From Streptomyces tropicalis (lineage in GTDB: Bacteria; Actinomycetota; Actinomycetes; Streptomycetales; Streptomycetaceae): 64,000 nt of DNA. The stretch covers positions 1 through 64,000 of the forward strand of contig NZ_JARJBB010000019.1 of the NCBI RefSeq assembly GCF_029269835.1. Reading direction: 5' to 3'. The translations under genes and the position numbers were made by a program. Positions 19,256 to 28,203 of the stretch are shown here, piece by piece. Each line of letters opens with the position of its first letter. Position 1 is the first letter of the stretch. The notes below the pieces were generated by a model. It saw only the letters and a program-made list of their open reading frames with translations, was not told where the DNA came from and made no database searches.

Positions 19256-19503
19256 CGCTAAGAGGGGGGTCGCGGCCCGTCAAGGGCGTTGCCGTGCCGC
19301 CGTGTTGAGCGCGCCGGGGCCCGGTGGTCCGCGCGCCGACGGGAGGCGCGGGCCCAGGACGCCGTGCCGCGCCGGACCCACGGGCCCGCCCCGGTGCCGC
19401 GTATGGCGTAAGCGGACGGGTGCCGCCGGTCCCACCGATGAGTTGCGCCGCTCCCGGCGGTCCACCCTGGGAGGGAGATCCGCAGTGGACGAGGAGTGGA
19501 CGG

Positions 19504-20103
19504 ATGGAGCAGTCGATGAGCGATCCGATCGTCGACCTGGGCCCGCAGGCCCGGATCGTGGCCCGGCTGGCGGAGGAGGTGCGTGACCACCAGCTCGGCG
19601 CGCGGACGCCGTGCCCGGACTGCGCGGTGCGCAACCTGCTCGGGCACCTGCTGGGACTGTCCGTGGCCTTCCGGGACGCCGGCCGCAAGCACCTGGGCGC
19701 GACCACGGACACCCGCCCGAACGTCGAGCTGCCGGACATCGGACCCGGCTGGCGGGAGGAGCTGCCCGAGGCGCTCGACGCGCTCGCCGAGGCCTGGCGC
19801 GACCCGGCCGCCTGGACCGGCGCGACCCGGGCGGGCGGGGTGGACCTGCCGGGCGCGGTGGCCGGCGCGGTGGCCGCCGACGAGCTGGTGATCCACGGCT
19901 GGGACCTGGCCCGCGCCGTCGGCCGGCCGTACGAGCCGGACCCGGCCGCCCTGCGGGCGGCGTACGGCTTCCTGGTGACGGCCGTCGACGCCCCGAACCG
20001 GGGGAGCGGCCTCTTCGGGCCGGTCGTGCCGGTGCCGGAGGACGCCCCGCTGCTGGACCGTGCGATCGGCCTCAGCGGGCGCGACCCGCAGTGGAAGGCG
20101 TGA
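19504..20103 (+). CDS. TIGR03086-type DinB-like metal-binding protein
   Basis: 199 residues, mycothiol-dependent maleylpyruvate-isomerase N-terminal/DinB-like fold. 'TPCPDCAVRNLLGHLLG' supplies the first His, and 'ADELVIHGWDLARAVG' the second His/Asp region. Such proteins use thiol cofactors or are uncharacterised. AGGAG lies 7 nt before ATG 19504, preferred over Met at 19516. There is no operon partner. Confidence 0.8.
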   Translation: MEQSMSDPIVDLGPQARIVARLAEEVRDHQLGARTPCPDCAVRNLLGHLLGLSVAFRDAGRKHLGATTDTRPNVELPDIGPGWREELPEALDALAEAWRDPAAWTGATRAGGVDLPGAVAGAVAADELVIHGWDLARAVGRPYEPDPAALRAAYGFLVTAVDAPNRGSGLFGPVVPVPEDAPLLDRAIGLSGRDPQWKA

Positions 20104-20349
20104 GCGGGGACGGGCGGACGCCGCGGTGGCCGCGCCGCGCCCCGCGGTGATCGTGCGCCCCGCAGCGGTCGTGCGCGCCCGGGCGGGCGGGCGCGTCACG
20201 GTGAACGTGCGCGTGACGGCGGGCGCGCGACCCGCGGCATGTGCGCCGCGCCCTGGGGCGGGTGAGCGGGAAGGGGCCGAAGAGGCAGAACCGGCCGAAC
20301 GGGCCGAAACGGTGAGCGGCCGGGGGCGTGCGGCCGTACGCTCCCCGGC

Positions 20350-21099
20350 ATGCCCCTGAGCCTCACCGTCCTCGGCGCCGCCTCCCCGCATCCGGGCCCC
20401 GGCCGCCCGTGCTCGGGGTACCTGGTGCGCGGCGGCGGCGCCGAGGTCTGGGTGGACGCCGGGCCGGGCACCTTCGCCGAGCTCCAGCGGCACACCGACC
20501 CGGCCCGGCTCACCGCGATATGGATCTCCCACCTCCACGCGGACCACAGTGCCGACCTGCTCGCGGCGGTGTACGCCTACGCGTTCGGCGGGCTCACCCC
20601 GCCGGTCCCGGTCCCGGTGTACGCGCCCGCCGACCTGCCCCGGAGGCTGGCCGGCTTCCTCGGCCGGCCCGATGCGGCCTTCCTCGGCGGCGTCCTCGAC
20701 TTCCGGCCGCTGTACGACGGCCACGAGGTCCGGCACTGGAACCTGCGCCTGACCGCCCGCGCCGTCGCCCACGGCACGGAGGCCTACGGACTGCGCGCCG
20801 AGTCCCAGGGCAGCGTCCTCGCCTACTCGGGCGACAGCGGTCCCTGCGACGCGCTCACCGAACTCGCCCACCACGCCGACGTCTTCCTGTGCGAGGCCGA
20901 TCTCGACCGGCACCGCGACGGCGCCCGCCCGGTGCATCTGACGCCCGAGGACGCGGGCGCCCACGCCAAGGGCGCCCGCACCCTCGTCGTCACCCACGTG
21001 GGCCCCGGGCTCACCCGCGAGTCGGCCGTGGACCGCGCCGCCGCGGTGTTCGGCGGCCGCACCACCGCGGCCAGGGAAGGCGGGACCACGACGTTCTGA
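20350..21099 (+). CDS. Metallo-beta-lactamase-fold hydrolase
   Basis: 249 residues, cytosolic. The zinc motif is His61-x-His63-x-Asp65-His66 ('SHLHADH'); further ligands lie in 'SGDSGPCD' and 'VVTHVGPG'. The arrangement resembles RNase Z and cyclic-nucleotide phosphodiesterase-like MBL enzymes. TACGCT at 20337-20342 ends 7 nt before the ATG and no ribosome site is seen, so it is probably leaderless. The substrate is unknown. Confidence 0.85.
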   Translation: MPLSLTVLGAASPHPGPGRPCSGYLVRGGGAEVWVDAGPGTFAELQRHTDPARLTAIWISHLHADHSADLLAAVYAYAFGGLTPPVPVPVYAPADLPRRLAGFLGRPDAAFLGGVLDFRPLYDGHEVRHWNLRLTARAVAHGTEAYGLRAESQGSVLAYSGDSGPCDALTELAHHADVFLCEADLDRHRDGARPVHLTPEDAGAHAKGARTLVVTHVGPGLTRESAVDRAAAVFGGRTTAAREGGTTTF

Positions 21100-21283
21100 C
21101 GCGCCGTTCCCCTGCTGCCCGCCGTCGGTGGCCGGCCGGGGAAGTGGCGGGTCCCGCGGGCGGCCGCGCCCCCGTGAAGGAATTGCGTATCGATCGGGTA
21201 ACGCCCCTCGCATCCGTGTGCGTGATGCGCGTAGACAGTGCACGACCTGGTGCATCAACCACCAAACCAGATCCGGAGATTCC

Positions 21284-22078
21284 ATGCGGAAGTCCCTCAG
21301 AGCGGCTGCGGTCGTCGCCAGTTGTGCCCTCGCCGGCGGCGCCCTCTACGGCGCGGGAGCGGCCACGGCCGGGCAGTCGACGGCCAACTCCACCCACGAG
21401 CCCTACAACATCGGGCTCCTGGTCAAGGACATCGACACCTACTACGGCACCACGGCCGACAGCAACGGCGTGTACCAGGCGTCCCCGGACAGCCCGTACG
21501 CCAGGGACCTGGCGCGCGTCGACGCCGACGCCCGGCGCTGGGTGGACAAGGCCGCGCGCAAGGCCCACCACCGGGGCGAGAAGGCGGCCGTCGTCTTCGA
21601 CATCGACGACACGCTCCTCCTCAGCCTCGACTACGAGAAGCGCTACAACTACACGTACAACTCGGCCACCTGGGCCGCGTACGTGAACCAGGCCGACCGC
21701 CCGGCCGTCTTCGGCAGCCCCGAGCTGGTGCAGTACGCCGCCAAGAAGGGCGTCGAGGTCTTCTACAACTCCGGTCTGAGCGAGGCCCAGCGCTCCGCCG
21801 CGGTCGCGAACCTGAAGAAGATCGGCGCCGACGTGAACCTCGACGCCGGCCACATGTTCCTCAAGGACGCGGCCAACCCGCCGTCGTACCTGAGCGACTG
21901 CGCCACGCCGGGTTCCTGGAAGTGCACCACCGTCCAGTACAAGTCCGGCACCCGCAAGCACATCGAGGACCTCGGGTACGACATCGTCGCCAACTTCGGC
22001 GACCAGTACTCGGACCTCGACGGCGGCCACGCCGACCGCACGTACAAGCTGCCGAACCCGACGTACTTCGTCGGCTAG
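21284..22078 (+). CDS. Secreted HAD-superfamily (class B-like) acid phosphatase
   Basis: 264 residues with a signal peptide (hydrophobic 5-29, Ala-rich end). The HAD nucleophile motif is 'DIDDT' at 106-110; motif II lies in 'FYNSGLSEAQR', with the acid-loop region 'NFGDQYSDLDGG'. It belongs to the subfamily IIIB of acid phosphatases and plant vegetative storage proteins. ATG 21284 is preceded by CGGAGA. A strong terminator follows. It is likely extracellular, releasing phosphate. Confidence 0.88.
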   Translation: MRKSLRAAAVVASCALAGGALYGAGAATAGQSTANSTHEPYNIGLLVKDIDTYYGTTADSNGVYQASPDSPYARDLARVDADARRWVDKAARKAHHRGEKAAVVFDIDDTLLLSLDYEKRYNYTYNSATWAAYVNQADRPAVFGSPELVQYAAKKGVEVFYNSGLSEAQRSAAVANLKKIGADVNLDAGHMFLKDAANPPSYLSDCATPGSWKCTTVQYKSGTRKHIEDLGYDIVANFGDQYSDLDGGHADRTYKLPNPTYFVG

Positions 22079-22105
22079 GGACGTCCTTCCGGACACCCCG
22101 GTGTC

Positions 22106-22143
22106 CCGGGGCGGGCGCGCACCCCGGTGCGCGCCCGCCCCGG
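22106..22143 (+). terminator. Acid phosphatase terminator
   Basis: A perfect 16-bp stem (22106-22121 with 22128-22143) and a 6-nt loop, starting 28 nt after the stop codon. Confidence 0.85.
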
Positions 22144-22258
22144 ACCGGCGGGAGCGCGCTGATTCCGTAACACGGAGAAAACCTGAAACCGGTCCGGCAT
22201 GGGAACAATCCAGCCAGCATCCGCACCGCGATCGTTCAGGCAGCGAGGAGCGCCGTCC

Positions 22259-23710
22259 ATGTCCGAAACGCAGAAGGTGACCGACCGGCCGAGCGGCCCG
22301 CCCCGCCCCGCGGGCGGCCTCGACCGCTACTTCCGGATCTCCGAACGGGGTTCCACCCTGGGCCGGGAGATACGCGGCGGCTTCGCCACGTTCTTCACCA
22401 TGGCCTACATCCTGGTCCTGAACCCGATCATCCTGGGCAGCGCCAAGGACAAGTTCGGCCACCAGCTGGACACCGGCCAACTGGTCACCGCCACCGCCCT
22501 GGTGGCCTGCGTGATGACCGTCGTGATGGGCGTCGGCGGCAACCTGCCGCTCGCCGTCGCCGCGGGGCTCGGCCTGAACGCGGTGGTCGCCTTCCAGCTC
22601 GCCCCGTTGATGAGCTGGGCCGACGCGATGGGTCTCGTCGTCATCGAGGGCGTCCTGATCTGCGTCCTGGTGCTCACCGGCCTGCGCGAGGCGATCATGA
22701 ACGCCATCCCGCAGCAGCTCAAGCAGGCCATCGGTGTGGGCATCGGCCTGTTCATCGCCTTCATCGGCTTCGTCGACGCCGGTTTCGTCAGCCGCATCCC
22801 GGACGCGGCGCACAGCACCGTGCCGGTGCAGCTCGGCGCGGTGGGCCGGCTCACCGGCTGGCCCGTGCTGGTCTTCTGCCTCGGCGTGCTGCTCACCATC
22901 GCCCTCCTCGCCCGCCGGGTGAAGGGCGCCATCCTGATCAGCATCGTCACCATGACGGCCGTGGCCGTCGTCATCGACGCGGTCGCCGACGTGAAGAGCT
23001 GGGGCCTGACCACCCCGAAGCTGCCCGACACCCTCGTGGCCGCCCCCGACTTCGGGCTCGTCGGGCACTTCAGCGTCTTCGGTGCGTTCGGCGAGACCGG
23101 CGCGATCACCGTCGTCCTGCTCGTCTTCACGCTGGTCCTGTCGGACTTCTTCGACGCCATGGGCACCATCGTCGGCATCAGCGCGGAGGCCGGCCTCCTC
23201 GACGAGCAGGGCCAGGTCCCGGGCATCGGCCGCGTGCTGTTCATCGACGGCGCCGCCGCGATCGCCGGCGGAGTGGGCTCCGCATCCTCCAACACCGCCT
23301 ACATCGAGTCCGCGGCCGGGGTCGGCGAGGGCGCGCGCACCGGCTTCGCCAACCTGGTGACCGGCGGCCTGTTCGGTCTCGCGCTCTTCCTGACGCCGCT
23401 GCTGACGATCGTCCCGCTCCAGGCCGCCGCGCCCGCCCTGATCGCGGTGGGCTTCCTGATGATGACGCACGTCAAGCACATCGACTGGGACCGCTACGAG
23501 ATCGCGATCCCCGCGTTCCTCACCATCGCCGCGATGCCCTTCACGTACTCCATCACCGACGGCATCGGCGCCGGCTTCCTGTCGTACGTGGTCGTGAAGA
23601 CGGTCCTCGGCAAGGCGCGGGAGGTCAACGGGCTGCTGTGGGCCGTCTCGGCGCTGTTCCTGGTCTACTTCGCGATCGACCCCGTCGAGCAGCTCCTCGG
23701 CGTGAAGTGA
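22259..23710 (+). CDS. NCS2 purine permease, AzgA type
   Basis: 483 residues, about 12-14 membrane helices. The AzgA-subfamily signatures are 'FFTMAYILVLNPIIL' in TM1, 'DFFDAMGTIVGISAEAGLLD' and 'NTAYIESAAGVGEGARTG'. These mark adenine, guanine or hypoxanthine:proton symporters rather than the uracil or xanthine branches. The start is ATG 22259 with GAGGAG 8 nt upstream; an upstream in-frame ATG at 22199 would add an unlikely leader. No purine riboswitch is visible. It is followed directly by a terminator. Confidence 0.92.
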   Translation: MSETQKVTDRPSGPPRPAGGLDRYFRISERGSTLGREIRGGFATFFTMAYILVLNPIILGSAKDKFGHQLDTGQLVTATALVACVMTVVMGVGGNLPLAVAAGLGLNAVVAFQLAPLMSWADAMGLVVIEGVLICVLVLTGLREAIMNAIPQQLKQAIGVGIGLFIAFIGFVDAGFVSRIPDAAHSTVPVQLGAVGRLTGWPVLVFCLGVLLTIALLARRVKGAILISIVTMTAVAVVIDAVADVKSWGLTTPKLPDTLVAAPDFGLVGHFSVFGAFGETGAITVVLLVFTLVLSDFFDAMGTIVGISAEAGLLDEQGQVPGIGRVLFIDGAAAIAGGVGSASSNTAYIESAAGVGEGARTGFANLVTGGLFGLALFLTPLLTIVPLQAAAPALIAVGFLMMTHVKHIDWDRYEIAIPAFLTIAAMPFTYSITDGIGAGFLSYVVVKTVLGKAREVNGLLWAVSALFLVYFAIDPVEQLLGVK

Positions 23711-23713
23711 GGC

Positions 23714-23744
23714 GACGGGGCGGCCCGCGCGGGGCCGCCCCGTC
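23714..23744 (+). terminator. Purine permease terminator
   Basis: A perfect 13-bp stem (23714-23726 with 23732-23744) and a 5-nt loop, 3 nt after the stop codon. It may also act for the convergent GNAT gene. Confidence 0.85.
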
Positions 23745-23917
23745 CTTCCGCCCGTGGTCCCAGTCCTTCAGCGCGGCCTTCATCATCGCCCGCGCCACCG
23801 GTGCCGCGAGGCCGTTGCCGCTGACCTCGGAGCGGGCCGCGTCCGACTGGGGACGTGTCCGGCGTGCGGCCGTCCCGTCACGCACGGTGCGGGCCGCCCC
23901 GCCGGCGGCGCCCGCCG

Positions 23918-24388
23918 TCAGCCGCGCAGGACCAGCACCACCTCGTCGATCTCCTCGCCGCGCGCCTCGGCCCAGCCCCGGGCCAGGGCCGACTCCCGGA
24001 AGCCGCACTTCGCCAGCACCCGGAGCGAGCCGGCGTTGTCGGCGGCCGCCCGCGCGTACAGCGGGCGCTCGGGGACCTCGGCCAGGAGCGCGCGCAGCGC
24101 GGCCGTGGCGATGCCCCGTCCCCAGAAGGCGCGGTCCACCCAGTAGGTGACCTCCCGCTCTCCCGGATCCCCGTACACCGCGGCGCTGCCGACCACGTCC
24201 CCGTCGGCCAGGACCGTGCGCAGCACGTCCCCGGAGGCGCGCACCCGGGCCCAGCGCGCGTCGAAGGCGTCCCGGTCGGCCGGGTCCTTCGGGGCGAAGG
24301 CGGCCATCCGCAGCGCCTCCGGGTCGTTCATCTGCCGGAAGAAGACGGGCAGGTCGCTGTCGTGGACCTCGCGCAGCGCGATCTCCAT
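23918..24388 (-). CDS. GNAT acetyltransferase (RimJ/RimL-like)
   Basis: 156 residues. The acetyl-CoA loop is readable as 'FWGRGIATAALRALL', followed by 'YARAAADNAGSLRVLAKCGF', the typical GNAT motif A and B order. The start lies 3 bp after the upstream IclR gene stop, so the two are cotranscribed. The acceptor substrate is not predictable. Confidence 0.88.
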   Translation of the reverse strand: MEIALREVHDSDLPVFFRQMNDPEALRMAAFAPKDPADRDAFDARWARVRASGDVLRTVLADGDVVGSAAVYGDPGEREVTYWVDRAFWGRGIATAALRALLAEVPERPLYARAAADNAGSLRVLAKCGFRESALARGWAEARGEEIDEVVLVLRG

Positions 24389-24391
24389 CGT

Positions 24392-25165
24392 TCAGAGCCT
24401 CCGGGTGGCGAGAATCAGTCGGTCGCGGGCGTCGAGCAGGGCGTCCTTCACGGTCTGCTCGTGGGCCGGGGTCAGGCGGGCCACCGGGACCGAGCAGCTG
24501 ACCGCGTCGCGGGCCGGCGTGCGGTACGGGACGGCCGTGCCGAAGCAGCGCAGCCCCAGCGTGTTCTCCTCGCGGTCCACGGCGAAGCCCTGGTCCCGGA
24601 TCCGGTGCAGTTCCTCGATGAGCTGCTCGCGGTCCGTGATCGTGTGCTCGGTGAGCGCCGGCAGCGTCCCGGGCAGCAGGGAGCGGACCTGCTCGTCGTC
24701 GTGGGTGCTCAGCAGCGCCTTGCCCAGGGCGGTGGAGTGGGCGGGCAGTCGGCGCCCCACCCGGGTGAAGGGGCGCAGGTGGTGCTGCGACGGGCGGGTG
24801 GCCAGGTGGACGACGTCGGTGCCGTCCAGACGGGCCAGGTGCACGGTCTCGGCGGTGTCGTCCGACAGCCGGTCCAGAGCCGGCCGGGCCGCCGCGACCA
24901 CCTCGTCGCCGTCGACGTAGGACGTGCCGACCAGCAGGGCGCGCACCCCGATGCCGTACCGCGTGCCGGTGGCGTCGGTCTCCACCCAGCCGAGCTCGAC
25001 CAGGGTGCGCAGCAGCATGTACAGGCTCGACTTGGGGTAACCCACGGCCTCCTGGACCGCCGCCAGGGAGTGCATGCCGGGCCGGCCGGCGAAGAACTCC
25101 AGCAGCTCCACCGTGCGCACCGCGGACTTGACCTGCGCGCCGCCGCCCGCCCCGTCCGCCGACAT
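24392..25165 (-). CDS. IclR-family transcriptional regulator
   Basis: 257 residues. The winged HTH ('MHSLAAVQEAVGYPKSSLYM') covers roughly 10-80 and the IclR effector domain the rest ('AHSTALGKALLS', 'RDQGFAVDREENTLGLRCFG'). It is divergent from the aldehyde dehydrogenase, with two AT-rich palindromic boxes between, so it probably controls that gene in response to a sugar-acid or oxo-acid ligand (inference). ATG 25165 is chosen over ATG 25231 because the longer form prepends a non-conserved leader. Confidence 0.88.
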   Translation of the reverse strand: MSADGAGGGAQVKSAVRTVELLEFFAGRPGMHSLAAVQEAVGYPKSSLYMLLRTLVELGWVETDATGTRYGIGVRALLVGTSYVDGDEVVAAARPALDRLSDDTAETVHLARLDGTDVVHLATRPSQHHLRPFTRVGRRLPAHSTALGKALLSTHDDEQVRSLLPGTLPALTEHTITDREQLIEELHRIRDQGFAVDREENTLGLRCFGTAVPYRTPARDAVSCSVPVARLTPAHEQTVKDALLDARDRLILATRRL

Positions 25166-25238
25166 CGCCCACGACCCCTTCGTCCGACGAGAAGCTGGAG
25201 ATATAGTCACCGGCAATCCATTCACCATCAAGGACGGC

Positions 25239-25254
25239 GTTCAATATATCGAAC
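25239..25254. promoter_or_regulatory. IclR-type operator candidate
   Basis: A 16-bp near-perfect palindrome with GTTC/GAAC arms around ATATAT, in the divergent promoter between the IclR gene and the aldehyde dehydrogenase. Surrounding sequence (about 25195-25260) is much more AT-rich than the genome. Confidence 0.6.
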
Positions 25255-25328
25255 AGCCGTGGTGGGCAACCCGAATTCGGCCGGACACCGGGGCCGGTGA
25301 CGCGGCAGGACGTGTGGAGGGAACCGCG

Positions 25329-26858
25329 GTGGCAGCAGCACCAGTCTGGAGTGTCGACCCCCGCAGCGGGAAGCGGCGGGAACAGGTCGCGGTGGAGGCC
25401 ACGGACCAGGAGGTGGACGCCGTCGTCCGCGCCGCGCACGCGGCCCGCGGCGCCCTCGCCGACCGTGCGGTGCGCGCCGCGTTCCTGCGCGCCGCGGCGG
25501 ACCGGCTGGAGGCCGCCCGGGACCAGCTCGTCGAGGCCGCGGACGCCGAGACCGCGCTCGGCCCGGTCCGCCTCACCGGCGAACTGGCCCGCACCTGCTA
25601 CCAGTTGCGCTCACTGGCGGGCGTCGTCGAGGAGGGCGCGTTCCTCGACGTCGTCATCGACCATCCCGACGCCGCCGCGACCCCGCCGGTGCCCGACCTG
25701 CGCCGCATCAAGGTGCCCCTGGGCGTCGTCGCCGTCTACGCGGCCTCCAACTTCCCCTTCGCCTTCTCCGTCGCCGGCGGCGACACCGCGAGCGCGCTGG
25801 CCGCCGGCTGCCCGGTGGTCGTCAAGGCGCATCCCGGACACCCGGCCCTGTCCGAGCTGGTCGCCCATGTGGTGCGGGCCGCGGGCACGCGGCACGGCGT
25901 CCCGGGCAGCGCCCTCGGCCTGGTGCACGGCTTCGACGCCGGACTGGAGCTGGTCCGGCACCCGCGCGTCGCCGCCGCGGGCTTCACCGGATCGCTGGGC
26001 GGCGGCCGGGCCCTCTTCGACGCGGCCGCCGCCCGCCCGGTGCCCGTCCCCTTCCACGGCGAGCTGGGATCGCTGAACCCGGTCCTCGTCACCGAGGACG
26101 CGGCCGCGGAACGGGCCGAGGACATCGGCACGGGCCTGGGCGCGTCGATGACGCTGGGCGTCGGGCAGTTCTGCGTGAAGCCGGGCCTGGTGCTGGTCCC
26201 CGCGGGCGGGTCCGGCGACCGGCTGGTGAAGGCGCTGACGGACGCCGTCAGCGCCACCGAGCCGGGGGTCCTGCTCGACCGCCGGATGCGCGACGCCTTC
26301 CTCGCGGGGATCGCCGGGCGGGCCGCGCTGCCGGACGTGGAGTCGCCGGTCACGCCCGGGGCGGGCGGGGAGCACACGGTCGGCGCGGGCTTCCTGACGG
26401 TGCCCGCCCGCCGGCTCGCCGAGGAGGGCGTCCACGACCTGCTGCTGGAGGAGTGCTTCGGGCCGGTGACGGTCCTCGCCCGCTACGCCGACGAGGACGA
26501 GGCGTCCGCCGTCCTCGCCCGGCTGCCCGGCAACCTCACCGCGACCGTCCACCTGTCCGCACGGGAGGCGGCCGGCGAGGGGCGCGGCGCCGACGTCCTC
26601 GCCCGGCTGACGCCGCTCGCGGGACGGGTGCTGGTCGACGGCTGGCCGACGGGCGTGGCCGTGGCATCGGCCCAGCACCACGGCGGTCCCTACCCGGCGA
26701 CCACCTCCACGTCGACGTCCGTGGGCGGCACCGCCGTCGAGCGGTGGCTGCGGCCCGTGGTCTACCAGGGGGTGCCCGAGGCACTGCTCCCGCCGGAGCT
26801 GCACGACGCCAACCCCCTCGGGCTGCCCCGCCGTTGCGACGGCACCCTGGAGCGGTGA
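25329..26858 (+). CDS. Aldehyde dehydrogenase (NADP+), ketoglutarate-semialdehyde-dehydrogenase-like
   Basis: 509 residues, ALDH superfamily. General base Glu245 is in 'FHGELGSLNPV' and nucleophile Cys282 in 'GVGQFCVKPG'. 'VAVYAASNFPFAFSVAGGDT' and the 'NPV' after the Glu loop resemble 2-oxoglutarate semialdehyde dehydrogenases of pentose and aldarate breakdown. GTG 25329 is chosen: GGAGGG ends 6 nt upstream; earlier in-frame codons cross the operator. Divergent IclR control fits inducible sugar-acid catabolism, though no other pathway gene is adjacent. Confidence 0.88.
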   Translation: MAAAPVWSVDPRSGKRREQVAVEATDQEVDAVVRAAHAARGALADRAVRAAFLRAAADRLEAARDQLVEAADAETALGPVRLTGELARTCYQLRSLAGVVEEGAFLDVVIDHPDAAATPPVPDLRRIKVPLGVVAVYAASNFPFAFSVAGGDTASALAAGCPVVVKAHPGHPALSELVAHVVRAAGTRHGVPGSALGLVHGFDAGLELVRHPRVAAAGFTGSLGGGRALFDAAAARPVPVPFHGELGSLNPVLVTEDAAAERAEDIGTGLGASMTLGVGQFCVKPGLVLVPAGGSGDRLVKALTDAVSATEPGVLLDRRMRDAFLAGIAGRAALPDVESPVTPGAGGEHTVGAGFLTVPARRLAEEGVHDLLLEECFGPVTVLARYADEDEASAVLARLPGNLTATVHLSAREAAGEGRGADVLARLTPLAGRVLVDGWPTGVAVASAQHHGGPYPATTSTSTSVGGTAVERWLRPVVYQGVPEALLPPELHDANPLGLPRRCDGTLER

Positions 26859-26920
26859 CCCGGTCCGCCGCGGCGTTCCCCGCCCGCCGGTCCCGCCGCG
26901 CCGCCTGAGAGGATCACCGG

Positions 26921-27529
26921 ATGGACGTAGAGCTCCCGGTACTCCCCTTCGCGCTGCGCACGTACGGGCCCGACGGCCACTGGTCCTTCGAGGACGGCAT
27001 CCTCACGGGGTGGGCCGGTTCCCGGCAGGACCGGTTCGTGCCGCCGACCGGGGAGGCGCTGGACCCGGCCTCCGACGCGCCGCGGCTGCTCGGCTCCCCG
27101 GTCGGGGACTTCCAGCTGATCGCCCGGGTCACCGTCGGCTTCAACTCGTCCTTCGACGCGGGCGCCCTCTACGTCCACGTGGGGGAGCGGGCCTGGGCCA
27201 AGCTCTGCCTGGAGTACTCCCCGGACGTGGCCACCGTCTGCACGGTGGTCACCCGGGGCCACTCCGACGACGCCAACTCCTTCACGGTGGACGGCAGTTC
27301 GGTCTGGCTGCGGGTGAGCCGCACCGGTCGCGCCTTCGCCTTCCACGCCTCCCGCGACGGCGAGCGCTGGACCTTCGTCCGGCTCTTCACCCTGGGCGGC
27401 GAGAAGGAGACGGAGGCCGCGCTGATCGGCTTCATGACGCAGGCGCCGCTGGGGGAGGGCTGCGTGGTGACGTACGACCACGTCGAGTTCCGCCCGCACT
27501 GGCCCGCGGACCTGCGCGACGGCCGCTGA
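26921..27529 (+). CDS. DUF1349 protein (concanavalin-like fold)
   Basis: 202 residues, no signal peptide. The family pattern is readable in 'GALYVHVGERAWAKLCLEYS' and 'SFTVDGSSVWLRVSRTGRAF'. Members resemble carbohydrate-binding jelly rolls, but activity is unproven. GAGGAT at 26909-26914 ends 6 nt before the ATG, so the mRNA is probably leaderless. Confidence 0.85.
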   Translation: MDVELPVLPFALRTYGPDGHWSFEDGILTGWAGSRQDRFVPPTGEALDPASDAPRLLGSPVGDFQLIARVTVGFNSSFDAGALYVHVGERAWAKLCLEYSPDVATVCTVVTRGHSDDANSFTVDGSSVWLRVSRTGRAFAFHASRDGERWTFVRLFTLGGEKETEAALIGFMTQAPLGEGCVVTYDHVEFRPHWPADLRDGR

Positions 27530-27707
27530 CCGGCTCCCCGCCGCGGGCGCCCGCGCAGGACGCCGCCTGGCCGGTGCGGGGGCGCCCGGGCCGGCGCGGG
27601 AACCGCGGAGCCGTCCCGGCGAGTCCTCCGCGGCATGATCCCTTCGCCCCGGCTCCCTCGTCGTCCGCACCGCCCGGCCCGCAGAGGCGGAGACCGTCGC
27701 CGGGCTG

Positions 27708-28127
27708 ATGGTGCGCGCCCGCTCCACCTACTACCCGGACGGCCTCCCGGACCCCGGGACCGACTGGACGGCCCGCTGGCGGGAGGCCATCGGGCGTCCC
27801 GGCGGGCAGGTGCTGTGCGCGGTGGGCGACGGCGCGCTGCTGGGCGTCGCCTCCTTCCGCGTGCCCGAGGGCGCCCCGGCCGGCACGGTCACGCTGTTCC
27901 AGCTCCACGTCGAGCCGGGCCACTGGCGGGCCGGCATCGGCACCGCGCTGATGGCCGCGTGCCGGGAGCGGTGGCAGGCCGACGGGCTGCGGACGGCCGT
28001 GCTGGAGGTGCACGTCGGCAACCGGCGCGCCCAGGCCTTCTACGCCCGCCACGGCTGGGTCCCGGACGGGCACCCCGGCCCCGGCGACCACCACCTCGAC
28101 CTGCGGCTGACCCCGACCGCGGAATGA
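27708..28127 (+). CDS. GNAT acetyltransferase, N-terminus apparently out of frame
   Basis: 139 codons from ATG 27708. 'VEPGHWRAGIGTALMAACRE' is the acetyl-CoA loop and 'VGNRRAQAFYARHGW' the distal motif. In-frame codons just upstream read 'SLVVRTARPAEAETVAGL', a textbook first strand and helix of a GNAT, but they are cut off by TGA at 27636-27638 and contain no usable start; ATG 27635 is in another frame. A single-base indel near 27640-27655 (real or a sequencing error) would restore a normal protein of about 160 residues. As read, the product lacks strand 1. Confidence 0.7.
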   Translation: MVRARSTYYPDGLPDPGTDWTARWREAIGRPGGQVLCAVGDGALLGVASFRVPEGAPAGTVTLFQLHVEPGHWRAGIGTALMAACRERWQADGLRTAVLEVHVGNRRAQAFYARHGWVPDGHPGPGDHHLDLRLTPTAE

Positions 28128-28138
28128 AGCAGCCTGCT

Positions 28139-28148
28139 TGAACGTTCA
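28139..28148. promoter_or_regulatory. TGAACGTTCA operator-like palindrome
   Basis: A perfect 10-bp palindrome, extended to 16 bp (28136-28151) with one mismatched pair, 56 bp before the dithiol oxidoreductase gene. The form resembles MarR/TetR-type operators; the cognate regulator is not in the window. Confidence 0.45.
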
Positions 28149-28203
28149 TGCACTGCGCGGAGGCGGTCTCCGCATCCGTACGAGCAGAAGAGAGCCGAGG
28201 ACC

